A stretch of DNA of 64,000 nucleotides from CAJXII01 sp965242915 (GCA_965242915.1 CBDETN010000021.1:62001-126000), one strand, 5' to 3'. Counted from the first letter of the stretch, positions 50,640-60,878 are shown. Program-made: numbers and translations. Notes: generated by a model from the sequence alone, not told the origin.

Positions 50640-51851
50640 ATGTTAAGAGTATTAAAATTTGGAGGTACCAGTGTAGGTACTTTAGAGAGAATTGATAATG
50701 TTGCACAAATTATTAAAAAATTCCGTAATGCAGGTGATGATATAGTTGCGGTTGTCAGTGCTATGAGCGGCGAAACAAATAAACTAATTGAATATGCAAA
50801 TACTTTCAGTCAAACACCAAATGAAGCTGAAATGGATATGCTTTTAAGTTCAGGAGAAAGAGTGACAAGCGCCCTGCTTTCTATAGCACTTAATGAACAA
50901 GGTTACAAAACAACTTCAATGACTGGCAGAGAAGCGGGGATTAGTACAACTTCACAACACACAAATGCAAGAATTGAAAATATAAATACTGCAAATATGA
51001 AAAATGCGATCTCAAATGGTAAGATTATCATAGTTGCAGGTTTTCAAGGTATAAGTACCGACAATGCAAGAGTTACAACTCTTGGTCGCGGAGGTAGTGA
51101 TTTAACTGCTGTAGCTCTTGCGGGAGCTTTAGAAGCTGATATTTGTGAGATTTATACGGATGTTGACGGTATTTATACTACAGACCCCAGAATAGAGCCG
51201 CGCGCAAAAAAATTAGAAAAGATATCTTATGATGAGATGTTAGAGTTAGCTTCTTTAGGGGCAAAAGTTTTACAAAATCGTTCAGTAGAGATGGCAAAAA
51301 AATTAAATGTAAATTTAGTATCAAGAAGTTCTTTTACTCCAGAAGTTGAAGGTACTTTAATCACAAAGGAAGAAAATATTATGGAAGCACCAGTAGTAAG
51401 CGGTATTGCTTTAGATAAAAATCAAATCAGAGTTGGTATGTATGGAGTTGTAGATAAACCGGGAATTGCTTCTGCTATTTTCACAGCCCTTGCAGATGCT
51501 GATATTAATGTTGATATGATAGTACAAACAAGAGGTTTGGATAATACTACAAATTTAGATTTTACAGTTCCTGCCTCTGATATAGAAAAAACAAAAACTA
51601 CCATGATTGACTTTGAAGCAGATAGTGAAAAAATTGATTATAATGATGCTATTTGTAAGGTTTCAATTGTAGGGGTTGGTATGAAATCACATACAGGAGT
51701 AGCATCAAAAGCTTTTACAGCAATGGCGAAAGACAATATTAACATCAATATTATCAGTACAAGTGAGATTAAAATATCTATGATTATTGATGAAAAATAT
51801 GCAGAGTTAGCAGTAAGATCACTGCATGAAATTTATGAGTTAGATAAATAG
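50640..51851 (+). CDS. lysC: Aspartate kinase LysC
   Basis: LysC phosphorylates aspartate to start lysine, methionine and threonine synthesis. The 403-residue protein has VLKFGGTSVG at its start, TLGRGGSDLTAVALA and VDGIYTTDPRI, and two C-terminal ACT domains (about 265-400) for feedback control. The ATG at 50640 is chosen because the KFGGTS opening follows at once. The alternative upstream start at 50514 lies within rppH in another frame. It supplies dapA (18144). Confidence 0.96.
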   Translation: MLRVLKFGGTSVGTLERIDNVAQIIKKFRNAGDDIVAVVSAMSGETNKLIEYANTFSQTPNEAEMDMLLSSGERVTSALLSIALNEQGYKTTSMTGREAGISTTSQHTNARIENINTANMKNAISNGKIIIVAGFQGISTDNARVTTLGRGGSDLTAVALAGALEADICEIYTDVDGIYTTDPRIEPRAKKLEKISYDEMLELASLGAKVLQNRSVEMAKKLNVNLVSRSSFTPEVEGTLITKEENIMEAPVVSGIALDKNQIRVGMYGVVDKPGIASAIFTALADADINVDMIVQTRGLDNTTNLDFTVPASDIEKTKTTMIDFEADSEKIDYNDAICKVSIVGVGMKSHTGVASKAFTAMAKDNININIISTSEIKISMIIDEKYAELAVRSLHEIYELDK

Positions 51852-51860
51852 GACTTTAAA

Positions 51861-52412
51861 TTGCAAGAATTTTTAAACTGGACCATTGATACGATTAGAG
51901 ATGATAAACTAATAGGTTCATGGCTGGAAGAGAGAAAGTATGACTGGACTCCATTGGTTGCAAAAAGTATTACAAGTCTTTTAGATAAAGGTCGTTCTGT
52001 ATTAATTATCACAGATGATGATAGAGAATGGTTTGCTCAATATATTTTATCAAATATCAACTCAACTAAAAATCAAAGACCGCTTTTACCATTTTATGAT
52101 TTTAAATCTTTTACACATCAGATCAAAAATTTAAAAACTGAAAGTGATATTGAGCTTATAAAAGATATGCTAAATATCTCTTTTCCAAAAGGTTATACTT
52201 TTTGGTATATTGGTCGAAGTCAAAGTGTCAAATCAACTATTGCAAAAATATCCAAAAACTCTTTATTGTGGATATTTGATGAAGAGATACCAAATAGTTT
52301 TACTTTAAGAAGCGACAATGAAGCTTTAGATACACAGCTGTTACAAATGTTTAGATTGTATAATAAAACATTGAGTGCTGTTTTATATGCCAAAATAGAT
52401 GTATACAAGTAG
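51861..52412 (+). CDS. hobA: DnaA-binding initiation factor HobA
   Basis: HobA promotes DnaA assembly at oriC and is restricted to Campylobacterota; it is a structural analogue of DiaA. The 183-residue protein starts with TTG at 51861 and reads EFLNWTIDTIRDDKLIGSWLEERKYDW, a strongly conserved opening, with DDDREWFAQYIL and RPLLPFYDFKSF following. It sits between lysC and holB as in relatives. It is a good taxonomic marker. Confidence 0.93.
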   Translation: MQEFLNWTIDTIRDDKLIGSWLEERKYDWTPLVAKSITSLLDKGRSVLIITDDDREWFAQYILSNINSTKNQRPLLPFYDFKSFTHQIKNLKTESDIELIKDMLNISFPKGYTFWYIGRSQSVKSTIAKISKNSLLWIFDEEIPNSFTLRSDNEALDTQLLQMFRLYNKTLSAVLYAKIDVYK

Positions 52413-53063
52413 ATGATAACCAGCTCAACTATATTCATTGTTTCTGATATTGACAATACTTTAGAACAACTGCTTCCAACTTTACCCAAACATAATACGA
52501 GAATTATTAGAAACACGGAAGATGGTAAAAGTGAGTTTTTAATAACTCATGCACAAAAAGCTATAAAAGAGGCATATTTAGCTACAAGCAGTACAAAATA
52601 TATTCTTATATGTGGAAGTACATTAAGAATAGAAGCTCAAAATTCACTTTTAAAAGTACTTGAAGAACCACCTAAAAATATAGTCTTTATTATTATCACA
52701 CAATCTAAAAGTGCAATTTTACCTACAATATTTTCTAGAATTCCATATAAAATAATAAAAGAGAAAAAAGAGATCAAAGAATGTCCTTTGGATTTACAAA
52801 GAATGGATTTAAGACAAATATACGAATTTCTAAAACTAAATCAAAGAATATCAAAAAATGATGCAAAAGAATTAATTGAATCTTTACTTTATAAAGCAAA
52901 TAAACAAAAGCTTAATTTAAATCAAAAACAACTAGACAGTTTTTCAACAGCTCTAAAACTAATAAATCTAAACTCAAGACCTATTAATGTCTTGACAAGT
53001 GTCTTATTAAATTTAAATTATAAGAACAACAAACATTCCCCTTATACAAATGCACATTTATAA
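52413..53063 (+). CDS. holB: DNA polymerase III delta' subunit HolB
   Basis: Delta-prime is a clamp-loader subunit. The 216-residue protein is short for the family and contains EIEAQNSLLKVLEEPPKNIVFI (as IEAQNSLLKVLEEPP), the SRC-like sensor region, and LPTIFSRIPYKII. There is no Walker A, as expected of delta-prime. It starts right after the hobA stop and overlaps folP by 14 bp. Confidence 0.9.
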   Translation: MITSSTIFIVSDIDNTLEQLLPTLPKHNTRIIRNTEDGKSEFLITHAQKAIKEAYLATSSTKYILICGSTLRIEAQNSLLKVLEEPPKNIVFIIITQSKSAILPTIFSRIPYKIIKEKKEIKECPLDLQRMDLRQIYEFLKLNQRISKNDAKELIESLLYKANKQKLNLNQKQLDSFSTALKLINLNSRPINVLTSVLLNLNYKNNKHSPYTNAHL

Positions 53064-54189
53064 AATAAACAGTTACGATAAAAAGAAATTTTTTAAAGAC
53101 TGTATCGGCACAGATTTGGCAGGTGCTAAAATTATGTCAAAAAAAGCCTCTTATCATACACTTTTGATAAAAGATTTACATGTGGGAGGAGCTAATATTT
53201 TAAAACAAGATGCTTTATCTATCGGAGCTGACTTAGCTGTTCCTATGGGAACAATTCTGGCACGCAAAAAATATGTAGATGCAGTTTTAATAGGCAGCAC
53301 TAAACATTTTGAAATATTATCTAGAAAAGAATTGGCACAACCGTTTGGATTAAAAGAATTAGCCAAACAACTTAAAAGCTTCACAACTCCAAATAAAAAA
53401 GATATTAAGGTTATGGGTGTGATAAATGCCAATGATGATAGTTTTTTTGAAGGTAGTAGATTTAAAGGCAATGATGCAATTCAACAAATCAGAGCTATGA
53501 TTAGAGACGGCGCTGCAATTATTGATATTGGTGCTGTTTCAAGCCGTCCGGGTAGTTGTACTGTTGCACCAAAAGAAGAATTGAGAAGAATAAAACCTAT
53601 TTGTGATGAGATAGCAAAACACAAACTTTATAAAAAAGCAACTTTTAGCTGTGATAGTTATACCCCAAGCGTAATAAGATATGCCCTAAAAAGTGGTTTT
53701 AAAATTGTAAATGATATTACAGGACTGGCAAATGACAAGGTTGCTAAAATTGTTGCCAAACATAATGCTGCAATTGTAATAATGCATATGAAAGGAACTC
53801 CCCAAAATATGCAGACAAATCCAACTTATGAAGATGTGATGATTGAAGTTGATGACTTTTTTAAAGAGAGAATTGCAAAAGCAAAAAAATTTGGTATAAA
53901 GCATATTATCTTAGATGTTGGTATTGGATTTGGTAAAACATTGGAACATAATCTAACTTTACTAAGAAACTTATCTCACTTTAAACATTTTGGCTATCCT
54001 GTTTTATTAGGAGCCAGTCGAAAATCAATGATAGATAAAATCATACCGACTGCCACAGAGGACAGACTAGCTGGATCTCTAGCTATTCATCTTGAAGGTA
54101 TAAAAAGTGGTGCCAGTATAATTAGGTGTCATGATGTTAAAGAACACCAACAAGCTATTAAAGTACAACAGGCGATTAATAGAATTTAA
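53050..54189 (+). CDS. folP: Dihydropteroate synthase FolP (with N-terminal extension)
   Basis: FolP condenses p-aminobenzoate with the pterin to form dihydropteroate. The TIM barrel begins near residue 118 with KVMGVINANDDSFFEGSRF. It has IDIGAVSSRPGS, NDITGLAND, IVIMHMKGTPQNMQ and VGIGFGKTLEHN, and ends with GASRKSMI...SGASIIRCHDV. The N-terminal 115 residues are an extension also present in Helicobacter and Campylobacter FolP. Its role is unclear. It converges on the CBS gene with 7 bp between stops. Confidence 0.95.
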   Translation: MHIYKINSYDKKKFFKDCIGTDLAGAKIMSKKASYHTLLIKDLHVGGANILKQDALSIGADLAVPMGTILARKKYVDAVLIGSTKHFEILSRKELAQPFGLKELAKQLKSFTTPNKKDIKVMGVINANDDSFFEGSRFKGNDAIQQIRAMIRDGAAIIDIGAVSSRPGSCTVAPKEELRRIKPICDEIAKHKLYKKATFSCDSYTPSVIRYALKSGFKIVNDITGLANDKVAKIVAKHNAAIVIMHMKGTPQNMQTNPTYEDVMIEVDDFFKERIAKAKKFGIKHIILDVGIGFGKTLEHNLTLLRNLSHFKHFGYPVLLGASRKSMIDKIIPTATEDRLAGSLAIHLEGIKSGASIIRCHDVKEHQQAIKVQQAINRI

Positions 54190-54196
54190 TAATTTT

Positions 54197-54841
54197 CTAA
54201 GCCCATAACTGATAATGTGGATCAGTAGATACCGCTCTTAGAATATCTGCACGAGAAAGAATTCCTACTATCTTATCTATTTGACCATCAACTATAGGGA
54301 TATTATTTAGATGATATTTAACCATCACGTTAGCAACTCTTCTAATATCAGAAATAGGTTCTGCTGTTATTATATCGTGAAGTGCAATTGTATCTATGGT
54401 TGCATTATTAATATATTCAGAATCTTTTTTATGCTCTATCATTGATTTTACTATATTTCTCATAGTTGCTAATCCTGTAAGTTTTCCATTTAATCCAAGT
54501 ATAAGTATTTGTTTTAAATCATTTTCTTCCATTTTTAACCAACAAGTATAAATGCTGTCACTACTTTTAACTGTCACTACTTTTGAACTCATAAGTTGGT
54601 AAGCATGTAAAATCTCTTCATCAACATGAATATTTGCCATCTTTTTATATGCATTTTTAGCTTCATCAGACATATTTGTATGTTGACTTGATTGCCCATA
54701 TTGTTCTTGTTTTTGTTCTTGCCATTGCTCTTTTTTGTCAGACACTCTATTTTGAATAGGAGAACTCATCTCTAGCTTTTTAACTCTATAGGGATCAGGG
54801 ATTTGTGTTTTAACCCCTACATCATCATACATATTAAACAT
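54197..54841 (-). CDS. CBS-domain protein
   Basis: The 214-residue cytoplasmic protein has a disordered Gln/Lys-rich N-terminus (KKEQWQEQKQEQYGQSSQHT) and a pair of CBS domains (about 85-210): LMSSKVVTVKSSDSIYTCWLKM and HDIITAEPISDIRRVANVMVKYHLNNIPIVDG. CBS pairs usually bind adenine nucleotides. No enzyme domain is attached, so it may regulate a partner in trans. It diverges from the response regulator gene across about 100 bp. Confidence 0.85.
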   Translation of the reverse strand: MFNMYDDVGVKTQIPDPYRVKKLEMSSPIQNRVSDKKEQWQEQKQEQYGQSSQHTNMSDEAKNAYKKMANIHVDEEILHAYQLMSSKVVTVKSSDSIYTCWLKMEENDLKQILILGLNGKLTGLATMRNIVKSMIEHKKDSEYINNATIDTIALHDIITAEPISDIRRVANVMVKYHLNNIPIVDGQIDKIVGILSRADILRAVSTDPHYQLWA

Positions 54842-54944
54842 AACTTACCCTTTATTATATAATTTGGTATCACTGATTGATATAGTATAATAATTTTAAT
54901 TAAATATTCTGTATAATTTATTTGGTATTATATAAAGGGTTTTA

Positions 54945-56045
54945 ATGAATATTGATAATTTACATAAATTGCAAATATTAACAAAAAACTTATCTTTGCT
55001 TTATGTTGAAAACAGTGTATTTTTACAAAAACAAATTAGTAGATTCTTAGGTAAAATATTTGGTAAAATTTATCAAGCTTATGATGGAGAAGATGGATTA
55101 GAACAATTTAACGAATTTATGCCGGATATTGTATTAACTGATTTAACAATGCCAAACAAAGATGGTGTTGAGATGATAATGGATATTAAGAATATAAATC
55201 CTAATGCAAAAATAATAGTCCTTTCTACACATAATGATGATTTTGAACTATTACAAACTATCGATTTAGATATTATTGATTTTTTATTAAAACCTTTAGA
55301 TATAGATAAACTTATCAATACACTGCTTAAAGCCTCCAAAAGAGAACCTACATCTGAAGAGATACAATGTATGCAAGACTTGGAACAAGTATATAAACAA
55401 AAAACCCATATAAGTTTGCATAATTACTATAAAGGAATCCCTATTGAATATGATGGAACGATAATTAAATTTAATGATGATGAATTTATAGTAAAAATAC
55501 CGAATATTCAAGCTGTTGCAATAAATTACGAAAAACATACAACACTGAAAATAAATTCAACAAATAAATATATTCAAGTTGACCTGCTTAAGATTGACAA
55601 AAAAAATAATCTTATAACTTTAGCACAGCCCAAATATATCAATTATTCACTACGGAATTTCAAAAACAAACGAGTACTGACTGACAAAAGTTTTAAAGTG
55701 GGTTTACATCATCATCATAAATCTATGGAAGTTAGTGCTTTAGATATTACTTTTATATCTATTACTATGATAAGTCATGAAAAATTTATGAAACTGTCAG
55801 TTGGTGATGAAATTGATTTAACTTTGGGATTTAAAATAAAAGCCAAAAACAGCCTCGTCCACCAAGATATAATCACCAAAGTATTTGCAAAAGGAAAAAT
55901 TATAAGGATTGAACCATATCTATATGATACAAAAATTATTGCATCAATGAATATAGAAAAATCATCACAAAATACCATTGTAAAATATTTACGGCAAAGA
56001 GAGATAGAAACGATTCAAGAATTAAAAAGATTAGCAGAAAAATAA
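54945..56045 (+). CDS. Response regulator with C-terminal PilZ-like region
   Basis: The 366-residue protein has an N-terminal receiver domain with the phospho-acceptor Asp in IVLTDLTMPNKDG, VLSTHND and the Lys in FLLKPLD. The acidic pocket near residue 19 reads YVEN, with only one acid. The C-terminal part (about 150-350) has two beta-rich halves that resemble PilZ-type modules (KISLHNYYKGIPIEYDG, YSLRNFKNKRVLTDKSFKVGL, MEVSALDITFISITM). The exact R-xxx-R c-di-GMP motif is not obvious. It may be an output for c-di-GMP or a structural relative. The PAS gene follows. Confidence 0.75.
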   Translation: MNIDNLHKLQILTKNLSLLYVENSVFLQKQISRFLGKIFGKIYQAYDGEDGLEQFNEFMPDIVLTDLTMPNKDGVEMIMDIKNINPNAKIIVLSTHNDDFELLQTIDLDIIDFLLKPLDIDKLINTLLKASKREPTSEEIQCMQDLEQVYKQKTHISLHNYYKGIPIEYDGTIIKFNDDEFIVKIPNIQAVAINYEKHTTLKINSTNKYIQVDLLKIDKKNNLITLAQPKYINYSLRNFKNKRVLTDKSFKVGLHHHHKSMEVSALDITFISITMISHEKFMKLSVGDEIDLTLGFKIKAKNSLVHQDIITKVFAKGKIIRIEPYLYDTKIIASMNIEKSSQNTIVKYLRQREIETIQELKRLAEK

Positions 56046-56122
56046 AACTTTGTTTTTTTAAAAGAGCAAATATTGAATTTAAAATAAATATAGTATAATA
56101 TTTTAAATACGAAGGGTTCAAC

Positions 56123-56755
56123 ATGAAAAAGCTTAAAAGTTATATTAATAAAATAGGAAACATAATCAATGAACAAAATCTAATTCATATTACTGATTTA
56201 GATGGGAAAATTACATTTACTAACAATAACTTTTGTGAAGTAAGTGGATATAATCAAGAAGAATTAATAGGTCAAAATCAAGATATTTTACATCATCCAA
56301 ATATAAGTAATGAGTATTATAAAGATATATTAAAAATAATAAATAATAAAGAAGTTTTTAAAGGGACTATTGAAAATCTTTCAAAATCTGGAAAATCTTT
56401 TTGGTTAAGAGGTGTAATAGTACCTTTCATTGAAGATGAAGAGATAAAAGAATACATATATATTAGTGAAGATGCTACAAAAAAGATAAATCAACAAATA
56501 GAATTAGAACAACTAGAAGATCAAGAGGCATTGGATGAGCTTAAAAAAGCAACAACAATTCATAATAATAATATGCTAGAATCTATACCTTTACCCTCTT
56601 TTATAATACAAGATAAAAAAATTATAAATAAAAATGAACTATTTGAAGAATTATTTTTAATAGAATCAATTAATGAAGATGATATCATCAGTAGTATTTT
56701 AGGTACATCTTATGGAGAATATATTTTAGATGGGACTGTAAATCTAACTGTGTAA
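56123..56755 (+). pseudogene. PAS-domain sensor protein truncated by IS256
   Basis: The gene encodes a PAS domain (about 18-115: LIHITDLDGKITFTNNNFCEVSGYNQEELIGQ, NLSKSGKSFWLRGVIVPF, YIYISEDATKK), a coiled coil and a second PAS-like start (MLESIPLPSFIIQDKKIINKN). At about residue 204 (56734) the sequence becomes the IS256 left inverted repeat, so the last codons (TVNLTV) are IS-derived. Any output domain, such as kinase or GGDEF, has been lost. The PAS resembles Aer-type or kinase PAS domains. Confidence 0.8.
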
Positions 56756-57586
56756 ATCCAAAAATATGATTATTTAATAAAATGTCAAATATGAAAAATA
56801 TTAAGGATTTACATAATGAATTTATTAAATACAGAAGAATTAAAAAGACAAATAGCTAATGGAACATTTACAGGATTAGATGATATTAGAAAAGAGTTTA
56901 AAAATATACTCAAAGAGGTAATACAAACTGCATCACAAGAAGAGCTAACCTCACACTTAGGTTATGATAAACATCAAGAATCAGACAATCAGAACTATCG
57001 TAACGGTTACAACGATAAAACTATAAAATCAAAATATGGAAATATAGATGTTGCGATTCCAAGAGATTTGCAAGTGTGGATTCCGCTACGCTCCATGAGA
57101 ATCAAGCTTTGAACCACAACTTGTTAAAAAAAGAGAAATACTACTAAATGGTAGTGAAGATATGATAATATCACTCTATACCAAAGGTATGAGTGTAAGA
57201 GATATACAACTTCATCTTGATGATTTATATGGTTATGAATTATCAACTCAAACCATATCTAACATTACAGAAAAAGTTATCGAAAAAGCTAAAGAGTGGC
57301 AAATAAGACCCTTAGAAAAGATATATCCAATAATCTTTATGGATGCAACAGTACTTAAAATTAGAGTTGATAGAGTAGTTAAAAATATAGCTGCATATAT
57401 AATGCTAGGAGTTACACTAGAAGGTAAAAAAGAGATTATAGGTATTTGGATAGGTGAAAATGAAACTAGTAAATATTGGCTTACAGTTTTAAATGATATT
57501 CAAAAAAGAGGAGTACAAGATGTACTTATCTTTGCAATAGATGGTCTTAATGGCTTTAGTGAAGCAATTAGTGCAGTTTATCCTAA
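56734..57586 (+). mobile_element. IS256-family element, 5' part only
   Basis: The left terminal repeat GACTGTAAATCTAACTGTGT starts at 56734. The transposase follows but stops at the SEAISAVYPN codons (57586), where ackA begins immediately. The right half, including the catalytic Glu region and right terminal repeat, is missing. The right half from another copy survives at 22375-22768 and 31071-31281. The deletion edge falls exactly beside the ackA stop. Confidence 0.88.
56816..57586 (+). pseudogene. IS256-family transposase, N-terminal part with insertion and truncation
   Basis: The first frame (56816-57112) reads MNLLNTEELKRQIANG to GNIDVAIPRD, and the second (57162-57586) has GMSVRDIQLHLDDLYGYELS, the first catalytic Asp in IIFMDATVLKIRVD, GIWIGENETSKYW and DVLIFAIDGLNGFSEAI (second Asp). 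Between them, about 57067-57108 is a G+C-richer stretch without homology to the expected EFEPQLVKKRE junction; it breaks the frame. With the C-terminal truncation the gene is clearly inactive. Confidence 0.87.
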
Positions 57587-58720
57587 TTAATTATCTTTGC
57601 TTAGTAATACTTTTGTTTGTATCGCTATGCTTTTCTCTTCATCTGTTTTGATTACTAATATTTTAAGTTTACTGCAAGATGATGAAATGTCTTCTATATT
57701 TTTAATTAGTTTTTGAGTATTTTTGTCATCATCTATTTTGATACCTAAATTTAATGATAAATCAGCACAAACTTTTTGTCTTATTAAACTACTGTTTTCC
57801 CCTATTCCCCCTGTGAAAATTATACCATCTAGTTTTTCTAATTTTAAGATATAAGCACCTAGGTATTTTCTAATTTTTTCTACAAACATATCTATAGCAA
57901 GAATAGCTTGAGTATTATTATCTTGGCTTAAAGCTATAATTTCTCTTAAATCACTATGCTCGCAAATCCCTTTTAGTCCACTTTGTTTATTTAACAATTC
58001 ATCAACTTCTTTTATACTCAAACCTAATTGCTTTTGTAAATATAAAACAATAGCAGGGTCTATATCTCCGCAGCGAGTTCCCATCATAAGTCCTTCAAGC
58101 GGTGTGAATCCCATAGAAGTATCTATTGATTTTCCTTTTTCAACGGCGGTTATACTTGCACCGTTTCCAAGATGTATTGTTATTAAGTTTAGATTTTCTA
58201 AGTTGGTATTGAAATATTCGGCACATTGCTTTGCTACATAAAAATGTGATGTTCCGTGAAAACCATATTTTCTTATTTTGTGTTCTTTATAAAAGTTAAA
58301 TGGTATTGGATACAAAAAAGATTTCATAGGTAAAGTTTGATGAAAGGCAGTATCAAATACAGCTACTTGAAAGCTATTTTTAATCTTTGCTTTTATAGTT
58401 TTGATGCCATCTATATTGGCAGGGTTATGCAAGGGTGCTAAAGGTATTAACTTCTCTAGTTCTAAGATAACTTCATCATCTATTATTACAGGACTAGAAA
58501 ACTTTTCACCGCCATGAACAACTCTATGTCCAAAACCACCTATCTCTTCTAAAGAACTAATTACTTTTGAAACTATGAGTTTATTAAAAATATTTTCAAA
58601 ACTTTTATGAAAGTCCACAATTTCTTCTTCAATACCATCAAATAATACTTCTAAATTTTCACTTTCAAATAATTTATATTTAACAGAAGAACTTCCACTA
58701 TTTAAAACTAAAATCTTCAT
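57587..58720 (-). CDS. ackA: Acetate kinase AckA
   Basis: AckA interconverts acetyl phosphate and acetate with ATP. The 377-residue protein has LVLNSGSSSVKYKLF, GFGHRVVHGGEKF, VAVFDTAFHQTLP, YGFHGTSHFYVAK, IHLGNGASITAVEKGKSIDTSMGFTPLEGLMMGTR and GIIFTGGIGENSS, covering all sites. It is about 20 residues shorter than the usual 395-400, mainly near residues 30-40. It overlaps nothing but starts 1 bp after pta, and its stop touches the truncated IS256. Confidence 0.95.
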   Translation of the reverse strand: MKILVLNSGSSSVKYKLFESENLEVLFDGIEEEIVDFHKSFENIFNKLIVSKVISSLEEIGGFGHRVVHGGEKFSSPVIIDDEVILELEKLIPLAPLHNPANIDGIKTIKAKIKNSFQVAVFDTAFHQTLPMKSFLYPIPFNFYKEHKIRKYGFHGTSHFYVAKQCAEYFNTNLENLNLITIHLGNGASITAVEKGKSIDTSMGFTPLEGLMMGTRCGDIDPAIVLYLQKQLGLSIKEVDELLNKQSGLKGICEHSDLREIIALSQDNNTQAILAIDMFVEKIRKYLGAYILKLEKLDGIIFTGGIGENSSLIRQKVCADLSLNLGIKIDDDKNTQKLIKNIEDISSSCSKLKILVIKTDEEKSIAIQTKVLLSKDN

Positions 58721-58721
58721 C

Positions 58722-60809
58722 CTAATCCCTAATTACTAAACCAGCTTGAATAGCTGTAATAGCAACAGTATTTACAATATCAACTACTTTACATCCACGA
58801 CTCAGATCATTTATAGGCTTATTTAATCCTTGCAAAATAGGTCCAATGGCAACTGCACCACTACTTTTTTGGACTGCCTTGTAAGTGTTGTTTCCTGTAT
58901 TTAAATCTGGAAATATCAATACACTGGCATCACCTTGAAGTTTACCATTGGGTGATTTTTTTAATGCTGTTTGTTTATCAATAGCAGTGTCATATTGAAT
59001 TGGTCCCTCTATAATGATTGATTTATCTAGTTTTTTAGCCAAAACAGTTGCATCTGCTACTAACTCTACATCTTCTCCAACTCCGGAAACTCCGGTAGAA
59101 TAAGACAACATTGCAACCTTTGGTTCAATTCCAAATTGTTTTGCCGTATGTGCTGAACTGATTGCTATTTGCGATAACTCTTTTGCATTTGGAGATGGAT
59201 TAATAGCACAATCTCCGTAAACTAAAACTTTTGTATCAAAACACATAAAAAAGACACTTGACACTACATCAATATTAGGCTTTGTTTTTATAATCTGTAA
59301 GGCTGGTCTAACTGTATTAGCTGTAGTTCCTATTGCACCGCTTACCAAACCATCAGCATAGTTTAAATAAACCATCATAGTTGCAAAATAAGTACTGCTT
59401 GTCAGCATAACATCTTGTGCATTTTCTAATAAAATACCTTTATGCTTTCGTAAATTATAAAACTCTTTAGCAAACTTTTCTGTCAAAGGTGAATTTAGCG
59501 GGTCGATAATATTAGCCTTGGTTAAATCAATACCTAATATATTTGCTTTGTGTAAAATATCACCGCTGTTGCCTATTAATGTAATATCAACAACATCTTG
59601 ATACAATAAAATTTCGCAAGCTCTCAATATCCTATCATCATTACTTTCATTGAGTACTATATGTTTTTTATCTTTTTTTGCTCTTTGAAACAGATTGAAT
59701 TCAAACATAATAGGTGTCACAATATCTGAAGTTGTTAAATTAAAGGCTTTTGTCAATAAATCATCATCTATATATTTTGAAAAAGTACCAAGTATTAAAG
59801 CTATTTTGGTATAGCTTTTAGGTGTTAATTGTGGTTTGATATTTTGCATATCCAAAGAGGTTTGATAAGTGTCTGTATCAACATTTAACAAACAAATTCC
59901 AATATCTTTAAACCCCTCAAGTAACTTTATAATGGATTCATCAGGTTTTAATCCACCGGTTAAAATAAGTCCTGAAATATGCGGCATATTCTGTGAGTGT
60001 ATTGCATTCAATGAACCTAAAATAATATCACTTCTATCTCCGGATACTATGATTAAATTTTCTTTTTCAACCCATTTTAAATAGTTTTCCAAAGTCATTG
60101 AAGCAATTTTTATATCACTGATTTTTTGATTTAGATTTTTAGTATTACCAAAGAAAAGTTCACAATTTAAATTAGACTTAATATCTAACATTGTCAGTTT
60201 CTCAAGCTCCTCTACCAAAGGGATGAAAAAAGTCAAGTAAGAGCATTTGGGTACCAAACTTTTTAGTTGTTGATAGTTTTTATTTTGAATTTTATTTACA
60301 ATAGTAGCAAAATGACTGCAACCTTCTTTAGAGATGCTTTTAGCTTCTAACTGCATCTCCTCATAAATTTTATCATTTGTTTTATTTTTGGCATTTAAAA
60401 TACTAATAAAAGGTGAATTGAAATGTTTGGCAAAGATTAAATTTATATCAAAATCAATAGTAGAAGATAAAGCCTCTTTTGATAATCCTTGAATTAATAC
60501 AAAATCATAATTTTTTTCTAAAAATTTTACTTTTTCAATTAACTTTTCATACAATTCGTGACTTTTATTGGTTGCCAGCATATTTTGTACATCTTCAACC
60601 AAAAATCCAAAGCTGTCTTTTTTCTTTTGTTTTAATCCAAAATGCTCAAGCATAAAGTTTATATCATTGTCAGTATCAGTTTGAATAACAGGTCTGAAAA
60701 AAGCAACTTTATGAAAATTTTGTTTAAATAACCGCATCAACCCAATACTAATAGATAAATTTCCAGTACCGGCTTCCAAAGATGAGATATATATAGATTT
60801 TATTTTCAT
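58722..60809 (-). CDS. pta: Phosphate acetyltransferase Pta (long form)
   Basis: Pta converts acetyl-CoA to acetyl phosphate. The 695-residue long form has an N-terminal BioD-like P-loop domain (SSLEAGTGNLSISIGLM, about 10), a middle DRTGG-like domain (about 215-330) and the C-terminal catalytic domain (about 375-690). The catalytic domain contains GLVSGAIGTTANTVRPALQII, YGDCAINPSP, VAMLSYSTG and PNGKLQGDASVLIFPDL. With ackA it forms the acetate/acetyl-phosphate node and diverges from the ABC-F gene. Confidence 0.95.
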   Translation of the reverse strand: MKIKSIYISSLEAGTGNLSISIGLMRLFKQNFHKVAFFRPVIQTDTDNDINFMLEHFGLKQKKKDSFGFLVEDVQNMLATNKSHELYEKLIEKVKFLEKNYDFVLIQGLSKEALSSTIDFDINLIFAKHFNSPFISILNAKNKTNDKIYEEMQLEAKSISKEGCSHFATIVNKIQNKNYQQLKSLVPKCSYLTFFIPLVEELEKLTMLDIKSNLNCELFFGNTKNLNQKISDIKIASMTLENYLKWVEKENLIIVSGDRSDIILGSLNAIHSQNMPHISGLILTGGLKPDESIIKLLEGFKDIGICLLNVDTDTYQTSLDMQNIKPQLTPKSYTKIALILGTFSKYIDDDLLTKAFNLTTSDIVTPIMFEFNLFQRAKKDKKHIVLNESNDDRILRACEILLYQDVVDITLIGNSGDILHKANILGIDLTKANIIDPLNSPLTEKFAKEFYNLRKHKGILLENAQDVMLTSSTYFATMMVYLNYADGLVSGAIGTTANTVRPALQIIKTKPNIDVVSSVFFMCFDTKVLVYGDCAINPSPNAKELSQIAISSAHTAKQFGIEPKVAMLSYSTGVSGVGEDVELVADATVLAKKLDKSIIIEGPIQYDTAIDKQTALKKSPNGKLQGDASVLIFPDLNTGNNTYKAVQKSSGAVAIGPILQGLNKPINDLSRGCKVVDIVNTVAITAIQAGLVIRD

Positions 60810-60878
60810 AGTTAAATTGTATCACATTAACTTTTAGATATTATTAACATTATAACTAACTAAAGGCTGCAAAACTAA

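Noticed and set aside
52220..52516. Minus-strand ORFs within hobA/holB and similar antisense ORFs across the window
   Set aside because: They lie opposite well-supported genes and show no family motifs.
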